Assembly: GCA_035906255.1 (NCBI GenBank)
Contig: JAMIFM010000021.1
Span: 62,001 to 126,000 of the forward strand
Length of the DNA: 64,000 nt
DNA from: SB11 sp035906255
GTDB lineage: Bacteria; Bacteroidota; Bacteroidia; UBA8524
Direction: 5' to 3'
Shown here one piece after another: positions 1 through 8,536 of this stretch (positions within the stretch are counted from its first letter, which is position 1; every line of letters starts with the position of its first letter). A program made the translations under genes and the position numbers. The notes under the pieces are model-generated. The model ran no database searches. It was not told the DNA's origin and worked only from the letters and a program-made list of their open reading frames with translations.

Positions 1-797
1 GCGGCTATATCCCCTTTTTGTTGCCTTAAAGTGATATTGTTATAATAGGGTAAACTTACATCGTCTATATTATCTGTAAAGGTTTTATTGAATACAAGCT
101 CGGCACCGATGGAAACTCCCTTGCCGATTAAATACTTATAGCCTGCCCCAATAGGAACGTCCACCGTGTTTAACTTATATTCAGAAGAGCCACCGGGTAG
201 CCCCTGCCCTGCTGTTGAAAGCTCGGGTAATGAGTACCATTGGCCGTATAAACTTCCGTAGGGATGAAAGGCCATTATTGAAATTCCTGCAAACACATAC
301 AGGTTTTGCCTTTTGGTAATGTATTTTTTTTGTGAAGTGCGCCCGTTTTTAAAATTCCAGTTCAAGAGCGAATATTCAAGCGTGGCTGCAAAACCAAACA
401 CATTAGATTTAAAATCGAGATTGCGTTGCTTGCGGTATTGGCTTGATGAAAGTGAATCAAACCCTTTTACTTGCGCGTAGGTAAATGAGCCTCTCACAGC
501 AAACCTGTTTGTAAAATAATACCTCAGCCCCGCTTGGGCTGCTGCCCCTGTTGTATTTGCATTAATACTTGTAGGCCCGTCAGCACCTAAATCGCCCGAA
601 AAATAAGTGCCGCCCACACCCAATACCAATTCAAAACCATCCGCTGCATTGCTTCGCTGAGCCAATACTATAGTTTGGGTAAATAGCAGTGTTACAAATA
701 ATAGGAGGTGTTTATTGTTAAAATGTGAAAAAAGGCCGTAAAAAGATATTGAACCACCATAACAACGGGTGTTTGCAGTAGTACAGTTTATTGGCAT
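1..797 (-). CDS. DUF6089-like outer-membrane beta-barrel protein, 3' end outside window
   Basis: An open frame runs from about 797 down to base 1 and leaves the window. The translation has a hydrophobic leader ending in VLAQ, then alternating barrel-like strands and the segment FTDNIDDVS near the window edge. Three complete genes at 27.5-30.1 kb carry FTDYLDDVS or a close variant at the matching place, along with a similar order of other blocks (NLDF, then YVFAGI, then PIGAGYK). I therefore place it in the same DUF6089 / outer-membrane beta-barrel family. The ATG at 797 leaves an unusually long stretch of about 29 residues before the hydrophobic core, so the true start may lie further in. Function is unknown; an outer-membrane location is inferred from leader and strand pattern. 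Confidence 0.7.
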   Translation of the reverse strand, partial: MPINCTTANTRCYGGSISFYGLFSHFNNKHLLLFVTLLFTQTIVLAQRSNAADGFELVLGVGGTYFSGDLGADGPTSINANTTGAAAQAGLRYYFTNRFAVRGSFTYAQVKGFDSLSSSQYRKQRNLDFKSNVFGFAATLEYSLLNWNFKNGRTSQKKYITKRQNLYVFAGISIMAFHPYGSLYGQWYSLPELSTAGQGLPGGSSEYKLNTVDVPIGAGYKYLIGKGVSIGAELVFNKTFTDNIDDVSLPYYNNITLRQQKGDIA

Positions 798-1010
798 ATA
801 GGGTGTATAGGGTATCTAATTTACACAAAAAAACTTAACCATACAAGCTATTACCCTTATTAATTGGTAGTGCTCCCATTGCTTTTAGGCAAACCCATTA
901 AATATTTCCAAAAGGTTAATAACGTTTTGAAAATGTTTGGATAGCTATTTAATAATTCCCTGCCAACCTTTTAGTAACCATTTACAAACATTTGATACAA
1001 AACGTACAAC

Positions 1011-1018
1011 CAATTTTG
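1011..1018 (+). promoter_or_regulatory. possible -7 promoter element of the PhoX-like gene
   Basis: CAATTTTG resembles the Bacteroidota -7 consensus TAnnTTTG with one mismatch, and a TTTG lies about 16 bases upstream. The 246-base gap between the divergent genes (798-1043) shows nothing else clear. Weak candidate. Confidence 0.25.
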
Positions 1019-1043
1019 AGCGAAGAAAACTATCCCCAAAACA

Positions 1044-4000
1044 ATGAAAAAACTGTACGTAAAAGTCTTGCTTTTCAGCATACTTTCCTTAATCGGGATT
1101 TCTGCTTTGCAAGCGCAAAAAACGCTCAGCGTAAAAATTACAAACGCTGACGACGACCAAGAAGAATGGCTGGCCGGCCCTAACCAAACTAAAACGGTGG
1201 GCGACCTTGATGCCGGCAGCAGCGACCTTGAACTGGGCACTGAAAGCAGCGGTACCGACCCTCAAATGGTGGGTATGCGTTTTGCCAACATCACTATCCC
1301 TAAGGGGGCATTAATTACCAGTGCATACATACAGTTTACTGTGGATGCTACCAGCAAAAACAGCGACCCTTGTGTACTGAATATTACTACTGAAGATAAT
1401 GCTAACCCTGTAACCTTTAACCCCACTACAAAGTTTGATATTACCAGCCGTGCTAAATCAAGCCAATCGGTAGTATGGACTGTGAGCGGTGCTTCATGGG
1501 GCACAACAGGTTCTGCGACTGCTGACCAACGCACGCCTAATCTTAGCGGTTTATTACAAGCTCTTGTTGACCGTAACGCTTGGAACAGCGGTAATGCCGT
1601 AGCTTTTTATATAACAGGTACAGGTACTCGTGAAGTAGAATCAGCAGACGGCAGCAACCCCGGTGCAGCTACTTTGGTAGTTAATTATATTGAGCCTAAA
1701 ACGCTTTCGTTAAAAATTACTGCTGCGGATGATGACCAAGAAGAGTGGCTTGACGGTGCAAATGCAGGCAATTTGGACGGTGGCAGCAGCGACCTTGAAT
1801 TGGGTACTGAAAGCAGCGGTACCGACCCTCAAATGGTAGGTATGCGTTTTGGTAATATAACAATACCTAAAGGAGCTATTATTACTAATGCTTACATACA
1901 ATTTACCGTTGATGCCACCAGCAAAAATACCGACCCTTGTGTGTTGGCTATTAAAGCTGAAAACAATGATAACCCTGTAACTTTTAATCCAACTGCTAAA
2001 TTTGATATTACCAGCCGCCCAAAATCTTCTGACTCTGTAATGTGGACAGTGGGCGGTACTACTTGGGGTACTGTAGGTTCTGCCACTGCCGACCAACGTA
2101 CACCCAACCTTAAAAACCTTGTTCAAGCCCTTGTAAACCGCACCAATTGGAGCAGTAATTATGCAATGGCATTTTATATTACCGGTAGCGGTACCCGTGA
2201 AGTAGAATCAGCAGACGGTAACAACCCCGGTGCTCCTACCCTTGTTATTGATTATGTAGAGCCTACGCTTTTGAGTACTAAAGTGGCTGCGGCGGATGAC
2301 GACCAAGAAGAGTGGCTTGACGGTGCTAACGCAGGTAATTTGGACGGCGGTAGCAGCGACCTTGAGTTGGGTACTGAAAACAGCGGTACCGAAGCCCAAA
2401 TGGTGGGTATCCGTTTTGCAAACATTACTGTACCCCAAGGTGCATTGATAAAAAACGCTTATATCCAATTTACGGTAGATGCTACCGGCAAAAATACTGA
2501 CCCTTGCGTACTTACAATAAAAACAGAAAACAACGATAACCCTGTTACGTTTAATCCTGCTGCTAAATTTAATATTACCAGCCGTGCTAAAAATACCGAC
2601 TCAGTACAATGGACTGTTGGCGGTGCTTCGTGGGGAACAGTTGGAGCAGCAACTGCCGACCAACGTACACCCAATCTTAAAAATCTTGTACAAGCCTTGG
2701 TTGACCGTGCAGGCTGGGTTAGCGGTAACGCAATGTCTTTCTACATTACAGGCACAGGTACTCGTGAAGTAGAATCAGCAGACGGTAACAACCCCGGTGC
2801 GGCTTCTTTGGTTATTGAATATTTGGGCGGTTCAAGCGGCCCGGTAGGCCCAAAACCTCAAATCCCTGTAACTAACTTCCCTATTGCCAAAAAATCAAAC
2901 TGGCTATACAACGACAGCGGGTATGTACCTGCCGCTAATTGGACTGCTGAAGCATACAAAGGTGATACGTTGTGGAATTTTGGCCCTGCCGTATTGGGTT
3001 ATGGTGAACCTGTATTGGGTACTACCCTTAAGTTTGGCCCTGATGCAAACAACAAATACACTACTGCTTATTTCCGCAAACCGTTTAATGTAGCCAACAT
3101 TACTGCTTTGGCAGATACACTTGAACTGAATGTGTTGGCTGATGATGGTTTTGTAATTTACGTAAACGGTACTGAAGTGTTCCGCCGTTCATTACCTACC
3201 GGAACTATCGGTAACAACACAAAAGCTACTAAACGTAGCGACGGTGCGAATGAAACTGTTTATTTCTTGAAAGACATCCCTAAAACACTGCTTAAAAACG
3301 GTGTGAACATTATTGCTGCTGAAGTTCACCAATACGACAGCTTAAGCTCTGATTTGTCTTTTGACCTTGAATTAACTAACCGCACAAATACAGGCAATTC
3401 ACCTGCATTGGCTTGTACAGGTAGCGGCGATACACATATTTCTTGTTTCACTTCGTTATTACCTACCGACCAAACCGATACCGTAGGTATCCCTGCTTCA
3501 CACACCTTCCAAGCTATTTTTTCACAAGGCGAAGCCTATAAAAATCAAGCCGGTAGCGTACCCGGTAACTTCGACTTTACCGGATATGTACCTAAAAACG
3601 GTAGCAGCACCAGCGGTTGGCTATCTGTTAACCACGAAACCAACCCCGGCGGTGTTTCAATGCTTGATATCCGTTTTGATTGTAACAACGGTAAATGGGT
3701 GGTTGACTCGAGCCGTGCAGTTGATTTCACAGGCGAACTGGTAAAAACCGAACGTAACTGTTCAGGCGGTGTTACTCCTTGGGGTACTGTTATTACCAGC
3801 GAAGAAACTATGACCGCAGGCGATGTTAACAGCGACGGTTACGAAGATGTGGGTTGGAACGTGGAGATTGACCCTGCAACTAAACGCGTAAAAGAATACG
3901 GAAACGGAAAACGTGAAAAACTTTGGGCAGTAGGCCGTGTGAGCCACGAAAACGTAGTGGTTGCTAACGATAGTATCACCCTTTACTACGGTGAAGACGA

Positions 4001-5450
4001 TGGAAGCAGCAATGTGTTTAAGTTTATTGCCGACCAAAAAACCAACTTGTCATCAGGTAAATTGTATGTTTTGAAACTAAACAGCGGTTTGGTTAGCAAC
4101 GAGCCTACCAGCAATGTTGGAACTTGGGTATTGGTACCTAATACTACACAAGCCGACCGCAACAATACCAAAGCATTGGGTACCTCATTGGGCGGTACTA
4201 TGTTTAATGGTATTGAGGATGTTGAAATAAGCCCCCTTGACGGTAAAATTTACTTTACTGCCAAAGGTAACAGCCGCACCTACCGCTTTACTGATAACGG
4301 TACTACAGTAGCAAACTTTGAAACTTTTGTAGGTGGTAAAAACTACCGTATCAATACCGGTTCTGAAATTATTTCTGAGCCTTGGGGCACAGGTAACGAT
4401 AACCTTACTTTTGATGACCGAGGTAACCTATGGGTATTGCAAGACGGAAGCCGTAACCACGTTTGGATGATACGCCCTAACCATACACAAGCCAGCCCCA
4501 AAGTGGAATTGTTTATGGTAACTCCAACAGGTTCAGAGCCTACCGGTATGACTTTCTCTCCTGATTACCGCTATATGTTTATCTCAATACAAAGCCCTGC
4601 CAATAACGCATTATCTCAAACCGATGTAACCGGAACTTCTGTTAAATTTAATGTGAGCAAAACAATGGTTATTGCCCGCAAAGAAACTTTTGTTTCAGGA
4701 AGTGCCAATGCAAACTTTACTATCGGCGGAAATACAACCCAATGTTTGAAAGGTAATAGCTTTAGCCTTACTGAAAGCACAGCCGGAGGTACTAACTTGT
4801 GGAAATTTGGTAACGGTAAAACATCAACCGCAGCCAACCCAACCCAAGCATACACTGCCGCAGGTAATTACACTATTTCGCTTACTAAAACTGCTCCTAA
4901 CGGTTGCAGCGATGTTGTAAGCAAGCCTGTTACAGTACTTTCATCACCTGTTATGCCTATCATCAGCGGCCCATCTGTGGCACAACGCGGCAGTACCCAA
5001 AACTACAGTGTTGCTAATAATGCAGGTTCAACTTATAACTGGACTGTTGTATACGGTGCTCAAGTATCAGGTGGAACTACAAACGCTATCAGCGTAACTT
5101 GGGGTAGCCAAACCACAGGCGATTTGAAAGTAGTTGAAGTTGGCAGCAGCACTTGCCAAAGCGATACTGCCAAATGGCGTGTTGGCTTACAAAATGTGGG
5201 TATTAATGATATTTCTGCTATCGACGGTTTGCAAGTGTATCCTAACCCTGTGAGCACTGAGTTGACTATCAAATCAACTAATGAGCTTACTTATGAGGTT
5301 GTTGACATTAATGGCCGCGTGGTACTAAACGGTACTAAACCTGCCACTGTTAATCATCTTGTGAATGTTGAAGGGCTGACCAACGGCATTTATATCCTGC
5401 GCCTTAACGATGCAGGAACCCTTGTTAATTTGCAGTTTATAAAAAATTAA
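1044..5450 (+). CDS. T9SS-exported PhoX-like (DUF839) protein with three tandem repeats
   Basis: This secreted protein of 1468 residues is predicted to pass the inner membrane by an N-terminal signal peptide (cleavage after LQAQ) and the outer membrane by T9SS. Residues about 28-595 hold three repeats of about 190 residues, each opening with ADDDQEEWL and closing with GTREVESADG. Residues about 615-780 resemble the beta-sandwich found beside bacterial phosphoesterases (YFRKPF, DDGFVIYVNGTEVFR). Residues about 790-1210 match the PhoX/DUF839 fold: WLSVNHE, TPWGTVITSEE, GRVSHE and YYGEDDGSSNVFKF are the family's conserved blocks, suggesting a calcium/iron phosphatase-like propeller. A DVNSDGYED loop looks calcium-binding. 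A PKD domain (about 1226-1300), a second Ig-like region and a type A sorting domain (VYPNPVSTELTI) follow. Whether it is catalytically active is not settled by sequence. Confidence 0.85.
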   Translation: MKKLYVKVLLFSILSLIGISALQAQKTLSVKITNADDDQEEWLAGPNQTKTVGDLDAGSSDLELGTESSGTDPQMVGMRFANITIPKGALITSAYIQFTVDATSKNSDPCVLNITTEDNANPVTFNPTTKFDITSRAKSSQSVVWTVSGASWGTTGSATADQRTPNLSGLLQALVDRNAWNSGNAVAFYITGTGTREVESADGSNPGAATLVVNYIEPKTLSLKITAADDDQEEWLDGANAGNLDGGSSDLELGTESSGTDPQMVGMRFGNITIPKGAIITNAYIQFTVDATSKNTDPCVLAIKAENNDNPVTFNPTAKFDITSRPKSSDSVMWTVGGTTWGTVGSATADQRTPNLKNLVQALVNRTNWSSNYAMAFYITGSGTREVESADGNNPGAPTLVIDYVEPTLLSTKVAAADDDQEEWLDGANAGNLDGGSSDLELGTENSGTEAQMVGIRFANITVPQGALIKNAYIQFTVDATGKNTDPCVLTIKTENNDNPVTFNPAAKFNITSRAKNTDSVQWTVGGASWGTVGAATADQRTPNLKNLVQALVDRAGWVSGNAMSFYITGTGTREVESADGNNPGAASLVIEYLGGSSGPVGPKPQIPVTNFPIAKKSNWLYNDSGYVPAANWTAEAYKGDTLWNFGPAVLGYGEPVLGTTLKFGPDANNKYTTAYFRKPFNVANITALADTLELNVLADDGFVIYVNGTEVFRRSLPTGTIGNNTKATKRSDGANETVYFLKDIPKTLLKNGVNIIAAEVHQYDSLSSDLSFDLELTNRTNTGNSPALACTGSGDTHISCFTSLLPTDQTDTVGIPASHTFQAIFSQGEAYKNQAGSVPGNFDFTGYVPKNGSSTSGWLSVNHETNPGGVSMLDIRFDCNNGKWVVDSSRAVDFTGELVKTERNCSGGVTPWGTVITSEETMTAGDVNSDGYEDVGWNVEIDPATKRVKEYGNGKREKLWAVGRVSHENVVVANDSITLYYGEDDGSSNVFKFIADQKTNLSSGKLYVLKLNSGLVSNEPTSNVGTWVLVPNTTQADRNNTKALGTSLGGTMFNGIEDVEISPLDGKIYFTAKGNSRTYRFTDNGTTVANFETFVGGKNYRINTGSEIISEPWGTGNDNLTFDDRGNLWVLQDGSRNHVWMIRPNHTQASPKVELFMVTPTGSEPTGMTFSPDYRYMFISIQSPANNALSQTDVTGTSVKFNVSKTMVIARKETFVSGSANANFTIGGNTTQCLKGNSFSLTESTAGGTNLWKFGNGKTSTAANPTQAYTAAGNYTISLTKTAPNGCSDVVSKPVTVLSSPVMPIISGPSVAQRGSTQNYSVANNAGSTYNWTVVYGAQVSGGTTNAISVTWGSQTTGDLKVVEVGSSTCQSDTAKWRVGLQNVGINDISAIDGLQVYPNPVSTELTIKSTNELTYEVVDINGRVVLNGTKPATVNHLVNVEGLTNGIYILRLNDAGTLVNLQFIKN
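1120..2829 (+). repeat. three in-frame tandem repeats of about 570 bp
   Basis: The codons for the EEW motif fall at 1161, 1740 and 2307, so the periods are 579 and 567 bases. Stretches such as GGTACTGAAAGCAGCGGTAC are identical in copies one and two, and GTAGAATCAGCAGACGG is found in all three. Elsewhere the copies differ mostly at third codon positions, so they are not brand new but remain similar enough at the DNA level to recombine. Confidence 0.9.
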
Positions 5451-5474
5451 CATACTAAAACCATTATCATAAGA

Positions 5475-5506
5475 AAAGGTTGCCATGTTTGGCAACCTTT
5501 TCTTTT
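5475..5506 (+). terminator. intrinsic terminator after PhoX-like gene
   Basis: Perfect 10-bp stem AAAGGTTGCC / GGCAACCTTT with a 6-base loop (ATGTTT), followed by TCTTTT. It sits 25 bases after the stop of the PhoX-like gene. The ATG in its loop could be mistaken for the start of the next gene. Confidence 0.9.
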
Positions 5507-5521
5507 ATACAAACACAACCA

Positions 5522-6463
5522 ATGAAAAACCACATTAAAAAAGCTTCGCTGTTAGCTATATATGTACTATGCCTGCTCAACCCTTTGTTCTCTCAAACCA
5601 ACGAAGGGGATTTTAGCCTATACGACCCAAAAAACGTGTACAGTAATTTTGAGCTTGCATTAAAAGACTCGTTAAAGGTGATACACCTTAACCAACGTAA
5701 CCAATACCTCTCGCAAATTCCTGAAGGCATTAGCAAGTTTAAAAACTTGCAGGCTTATAGTGTGATGAAAAATGAAATTAAAGTGCTTAGCGACGAATTA
5801 TTTGAGTTGCCTGAATTAAAGGAGTTATTGATAAGAGATAACCAAATTAAGACAATCCCTGCTAAAATTAAGCAACTAAAGAAGCTGGAGGTACTTGAAG
5901 CACAGAAAAACCTATACGACAGTTTGCCCGAAGAGGTAGCTGAGTTACCTAAACTTAAAAAACTGAACGTTGAAAAATGCAAACTGGTGAAGCTACCTGC
6001 AAACATTGGTAAACTTAAATCGCTGCAAATATTATCAGCCAATTACAACAGCATAGAAACATTGCCCACAGGTGCCAACAAGCTAAAAAACATGAAGCAC
6101 TTGGAGTTGAACTACAACCGCATCACCCGTTTTCCTGAATCTATTACGGATATGAAAAAACTGGATGCCTTATTCCTTGAGGGTAATGGTTTAGAAAATG
6201 TGAGTGCTGATATTGATAACCTTAAAAATCTTACCGTATTGGTGCTAACTTCTAACAATATCAAACAATTACCTGAAAGTATCACCAAGTTAAAAAGCCT
6301 TGAATCGTTAATGGTTAGTTTTAATCAATTAACCACATTGCCTAAAAACCTTCACAAGCTGAAAAACCTTAAAACGCTGATTGCCGTTGGCAATAATTTT
6401 AGCAGCGAAGAAAAAGAACGCATAAAAAAGGCACTGCCTTCCTGCGATGTACGCTTTGAGTAA
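5522..6463 (+). CDS. secreted leucine-rich-repeat protein
   Basis: The 313-residue product has a signal peptide (MKNHIKKASLL... ending LFSQ) and about ten leucine-rich repeats of 23 residues across residues 75-300, of the bacterial type with consensus LKxLxxLxLxxNxIxxLPxxI. The C-terminal cap ends in ALPSCDVRFE. LRR proteins of this sort bind other proteins; no enzyme domain and no sorting domain is visible, so it is probably periplasmic or surface-exposed. An upstream in-frame ATG at 5480 lies in the loop of a terminator hairpin, so the start at 5522, directly before the signal peptide, is preferred. The partner is unknown. Confidence 0.85.
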   Translation: MKNHIKKASLLAIYVLCLLNPLFSQTNEGDFSLYDPKNVYSNFELALKDSLKVIHLNQRNQYLSQIPEGISKFKNLQAYSVMKNEIKVLSDELFELPELKELLIRDNQIKTIPAKIKQLKKLEVLEAQKNLYDSLPEEVAELPKLKKLNVEKCKLVKLPANIGKLKSLQILSANYNSIETLPTGANKLKNMKHLELNYNRITRFPESITDMKKLDALFLEGNGLENVSADIDNLKNLTVLVLTSNNIKQLPESITKLKSLESLMVSFNQLTTLPKNLHKLKNLKTLIAVGNNFSSEEKERIKKALPSCDVRFE

Positions 6464-6597
6464 TTCATCCTGCATCTGACGGTAAAAACCGGTTATTTCA
6501 TCGGGTTTATCTCACCGTACAACTTTTTGGTAAGTAATATTGTCAATATACCAGTGCGGCAACGTTTTGTTGCTCATACAACCAAACATTATTGATT

Positions 6598-7482
6598 ATG
6601 AAAAAAACATTACTTATTGCTTCTTTCGTTGCCTTGTCGTTTGCGGTTTCAGCGCAAGACACTATTACCAACCCCGGTTTTGAGCGTTGGACTCCTTCGG
6701 GCAAGCCTGCTCCGTTTGACTGGCAAGAGCCAACCGGATGGACAAGTAGCAACGGCCTTACTGAGTTTATCGGGGCTGCGGTTACTAAAACCCAATATCC
6801 TAACACTATTTCTAACCAAGTGAAAATAAAAACACTGAATGTGTTTGGAAATGCTGTACCCGGATTATTGATAAACGGGGATTTTACATTGAATGTAAGC
6901 GATACGGGAACATTGCCCTTATTAGGCGGAGTGCCTTGGTCGTCAGGTATTAAAACAAAACTGTACGGTTTGTATAACTTTACGGTTACTGACACTACCG
7001 ACTCAGCTATGGCGGTTGTAATGTTTAAGCATTTCGACAATAACAGCAATGCACCTATGGCCGATGCCGGCGGAGCGGCTATTTTAGCACCAACAGGCCC
7101 GGGTATGTTTCCTTTCGTAGTTGATATTACTCAAATTACGTTTTTCACTCCTGACTCTATGGTGATTACCCTTGTTTCGGGTAAAGAGGATAACTTTAAA
7201 CTTGGCGGGGAACTTACGGTTGATTTTGTAAGTTTTGACCAACCCTTGGCTGTTAAGCCTATTGCAAACACCAGCATCGCTATTTACCCAAACCCTGCTA
7301 CAAACTTGGTTTCGGTATGGGGTGTTGAAAGTGGCTTAAATTATAGTGTGTTTGATGTTACCGGTAAGCAATTAATAAAAGGTATTACTACCTCTTATAC
7401 TTCTATTGATGTTGCCCACCTTGATAAAGGTTGCTACATTATTAATATAAACGGAGCTACTACCCGCTTTATCAAAGAATAA
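6598..7482 (+). CDS. T9SS type A sorted secreted protein
   Basis: This 295-residue protein starts with a clear signal peptide (MKKTLLIASFVALSFAVSAQ) and a TITNPGFERW segment that often opens secreted Bacteroidota proteins of the carbohydrate-metabolism-domain (PCMD) type. The last about 75 residues, from IYPNPATNLVSV to GATTRFIKE, form a type A sorting domain recognised by T9SS. The middle is a predicted beta-sandwich with no catalytic motif I recognise. ATG at 6598 is taken as start; the in-frame TTG six bases earlier is less likely. It stands alone between an LRR gene and a bidirectional terminator. The 134-base gap before it shows no clear promoter. Confidence 0.8.
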   Translation: MKKTLLIASFVALSFAVSAQDTITNPGFERWTPSGKPAPFDWQEPTGWTSSNGLTEFIGAAVTKTQYPNTISNQVKIKTLNVFGNAVPGLLINGDFTLNVSDTGTLPLLGGVPWSSGIKTKLYGLYNFTVTDTTDSAMAVVMFKHFDNNSNAPMADAGGAAILAPTGPGMFPFVVDITQITFFTPDSMVITLVSGKEDNFKLGGELTVDFVSFDQPLAVKPIANTSIAIYPNPATNLVSVWGVESGLNYSVFDVTGKQLIKGITTSYTSIDVAHLDKGCYIININGATTRFIKE

Positions 7483-7512
7483 CAAATACGATACAAAGCA
7501 ATATACAGAAAC

Positions 7513-7540
7513 AAAAAAGGCCGCATACGCGGCCTTTTTT
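7513..7540. terminator. bidirectional terminator between convergent genes
   Basis: AAAAAAGGCCGC, loop ATAC, GCGGCCTTTTTT: a perfect 12-bp stem with T runs on both strands, placed between the plus-strand T9SS gene and the minus-strand HIT gene. It can serve both. Confidence 0.92.
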
Positions 7541-7560
7541 GTTATGGTTTTATGGCATCG

Positions 7561-7962
7561 TTACAACGCCTCGTAGGCCGCTTTAATTTGAGCAGCCGTT
7601 GCTGTTAATTCGCTTGTTTCGGGTTTTAATTTGGGTTTGGTAAAGTTAATGTCCCCTACTTCATCCATAGGTACTAAATGTATGTGGGTATGGGGCACTT
7701 CAAGCCCTATTACGGCAACACCAATACGTTTGCAAGGCACTACTGATTTTACAGCCTTTGCTACCTTTTTGGCAAACAGTTGCAACCCTGCCAGTGCATC
7801 GTCTTCCATATCAAAAATGTAATCCACTTCTTGCTTAGGCACCACCAATGTGTGCCCCATGCGCAAAGGAAAAACATCTAAAAAAGCGATGTATTCTGAT
7901 GTTTCGGCAATTATATGCCCGGGAATTTCGCGGTTAATTATTTTGGTGAATATACTTGCCAT
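7561..7962 (-). CDS. HIT family (histidine triad) nucleotide-binding protein
   Basis: The 133-residue protein has the full histidine triad signature HTHIHLVP at about residues 92-99, and the family N-terminus (IFTKIINREIPGHIIAET). HIT proteins hydrolyse nucleotide phosphoramidates and related dinucleotides in the cytoplasm. Length is normal for the Hint branch. Its ATG overlaps the greA stop by one base (TAATG), so the two are translationally coupled and form a two-gene operon. Confidence 0.93.
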   Translation of the reverse strand: MASIFTKIINREIPGHIIAETSEYIAFLDVFPLRMGHTLVVPKQEVDYIFDMEDDALAGLQLFAKKVAKAVKSVVPCKRIGVAVIGLEVPHTHIHLVPMDEVGDINFTKPKLKPETSELTATAAQIKAAYEAL

Positions 7963-8435
7963 TAGCGTCCTATTTCAAGTACTTCAAACTCTAATATTCC
8001 TGCGGGGGCTTGTATCTGTACTGTTTCGCCAACGGCTTTGCCTATCAGGCCTGCACCAATTGGTGATTTAACGGATATTTTACCGCTCTTAAGGTCGGCT
8101 TCTTTTTCTGTTACTAAAGTATAAGTAATCTTGGCGTTGTTTTTCAGGTTTTTAAGAGTTACCTTACTCAAAATCATCACTTTTGAGTTATCAATCAAAC
8201 TCTCGTCCAGCAAACGTGCATTAGCCAACATGGTGCCCATTTCAGCAATTTTAGCTTCCAGCAAACCTTGTGCTTCTTTGGCTGCATCGTATTCTGCATT
8301 CTCTGAAAGGTCACCCTTGTCCCTCGCTTCAGCAATTTGCCTTGAAATTGAAGGGCGCTCAACGGTTTTCATGTGATGGATTTCAGCTTTCAGCTTATCC
8401 AATCCTTCTTTAGTAAAATAATGTACCTCTGCCAT
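7962..8435 (-). CDS. greA: transcription elongation factor GreA
   Basis: GreA rescues backtracked RNA polymerase by stimulating transcript cleavage. The 157-residue product has the N-terminal coiled-coil finger with the tip motif DLSENAEYDAAKE (residues about 42-54) that holds the acidic residues acting in the polymerase channel, and the C-terminal FKBP-like domain ending SPIGAGLIGKAVGETV. The start at MAEVHYFTKEG gives the usual family length; an ATG 60 bases upstream reads back through the terminator of the preceding gene and is rejected. Confidence 0.95.
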   Translation of the reverse strand: MAEVHYFTKEGLDKLKAEIHHMKTVERPSISRQIAEARDKGDLSENAEYDAAKEAQGLLEAKIAEMGTMLANARLLDESLIDNSKVMILSKVTLKNLKNNAKITYTLVTEKEADLKSGKISVKSPIGAGLIGKAVGETVQIQAPAGILEFEVLEIGR

Positions 8436-8451
8436 AATCGCTCGCTTTAAA

Positions 8452-8488
8452 CAAAAAGAAAAGTTCTGAGTCCGAAACTCAGAACTTT
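8452..8488 (-). terminator. intrinsic terminator after the TonB receptor / PorV-type operon
   Basis: On the minus strand a 12-bp stem (AAAGTTCTGAGT / ACTCAGAACTTT, loop of five) is followed by TTCTTTTTG. It lies after the stop of the PorV/PorQ-type gene and before greA, closing the three-gene operon that starts at 17204. Confidence 0.9.
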
Positions 8489-8536
8489 CCAACAAAAATA
8501 ATTTATGTTATTGAATATTAAAAAAACAAATACATG

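Noticed and set aside
1262..2674. Repeated antisense reading frames of 70-140 residues opposite the PhoX-like gene
   Set aside because: The same antisense pattern appears once per repeat because the coding strand is repeated; there is no start context, and the sense frame has complete domain motifs.
5480..5521. Longer start for the leucine-rich-repeat protein
   Set aside because: Its ATG is in the loop of a strong terminator, and the added residues would precede the signal peptide.
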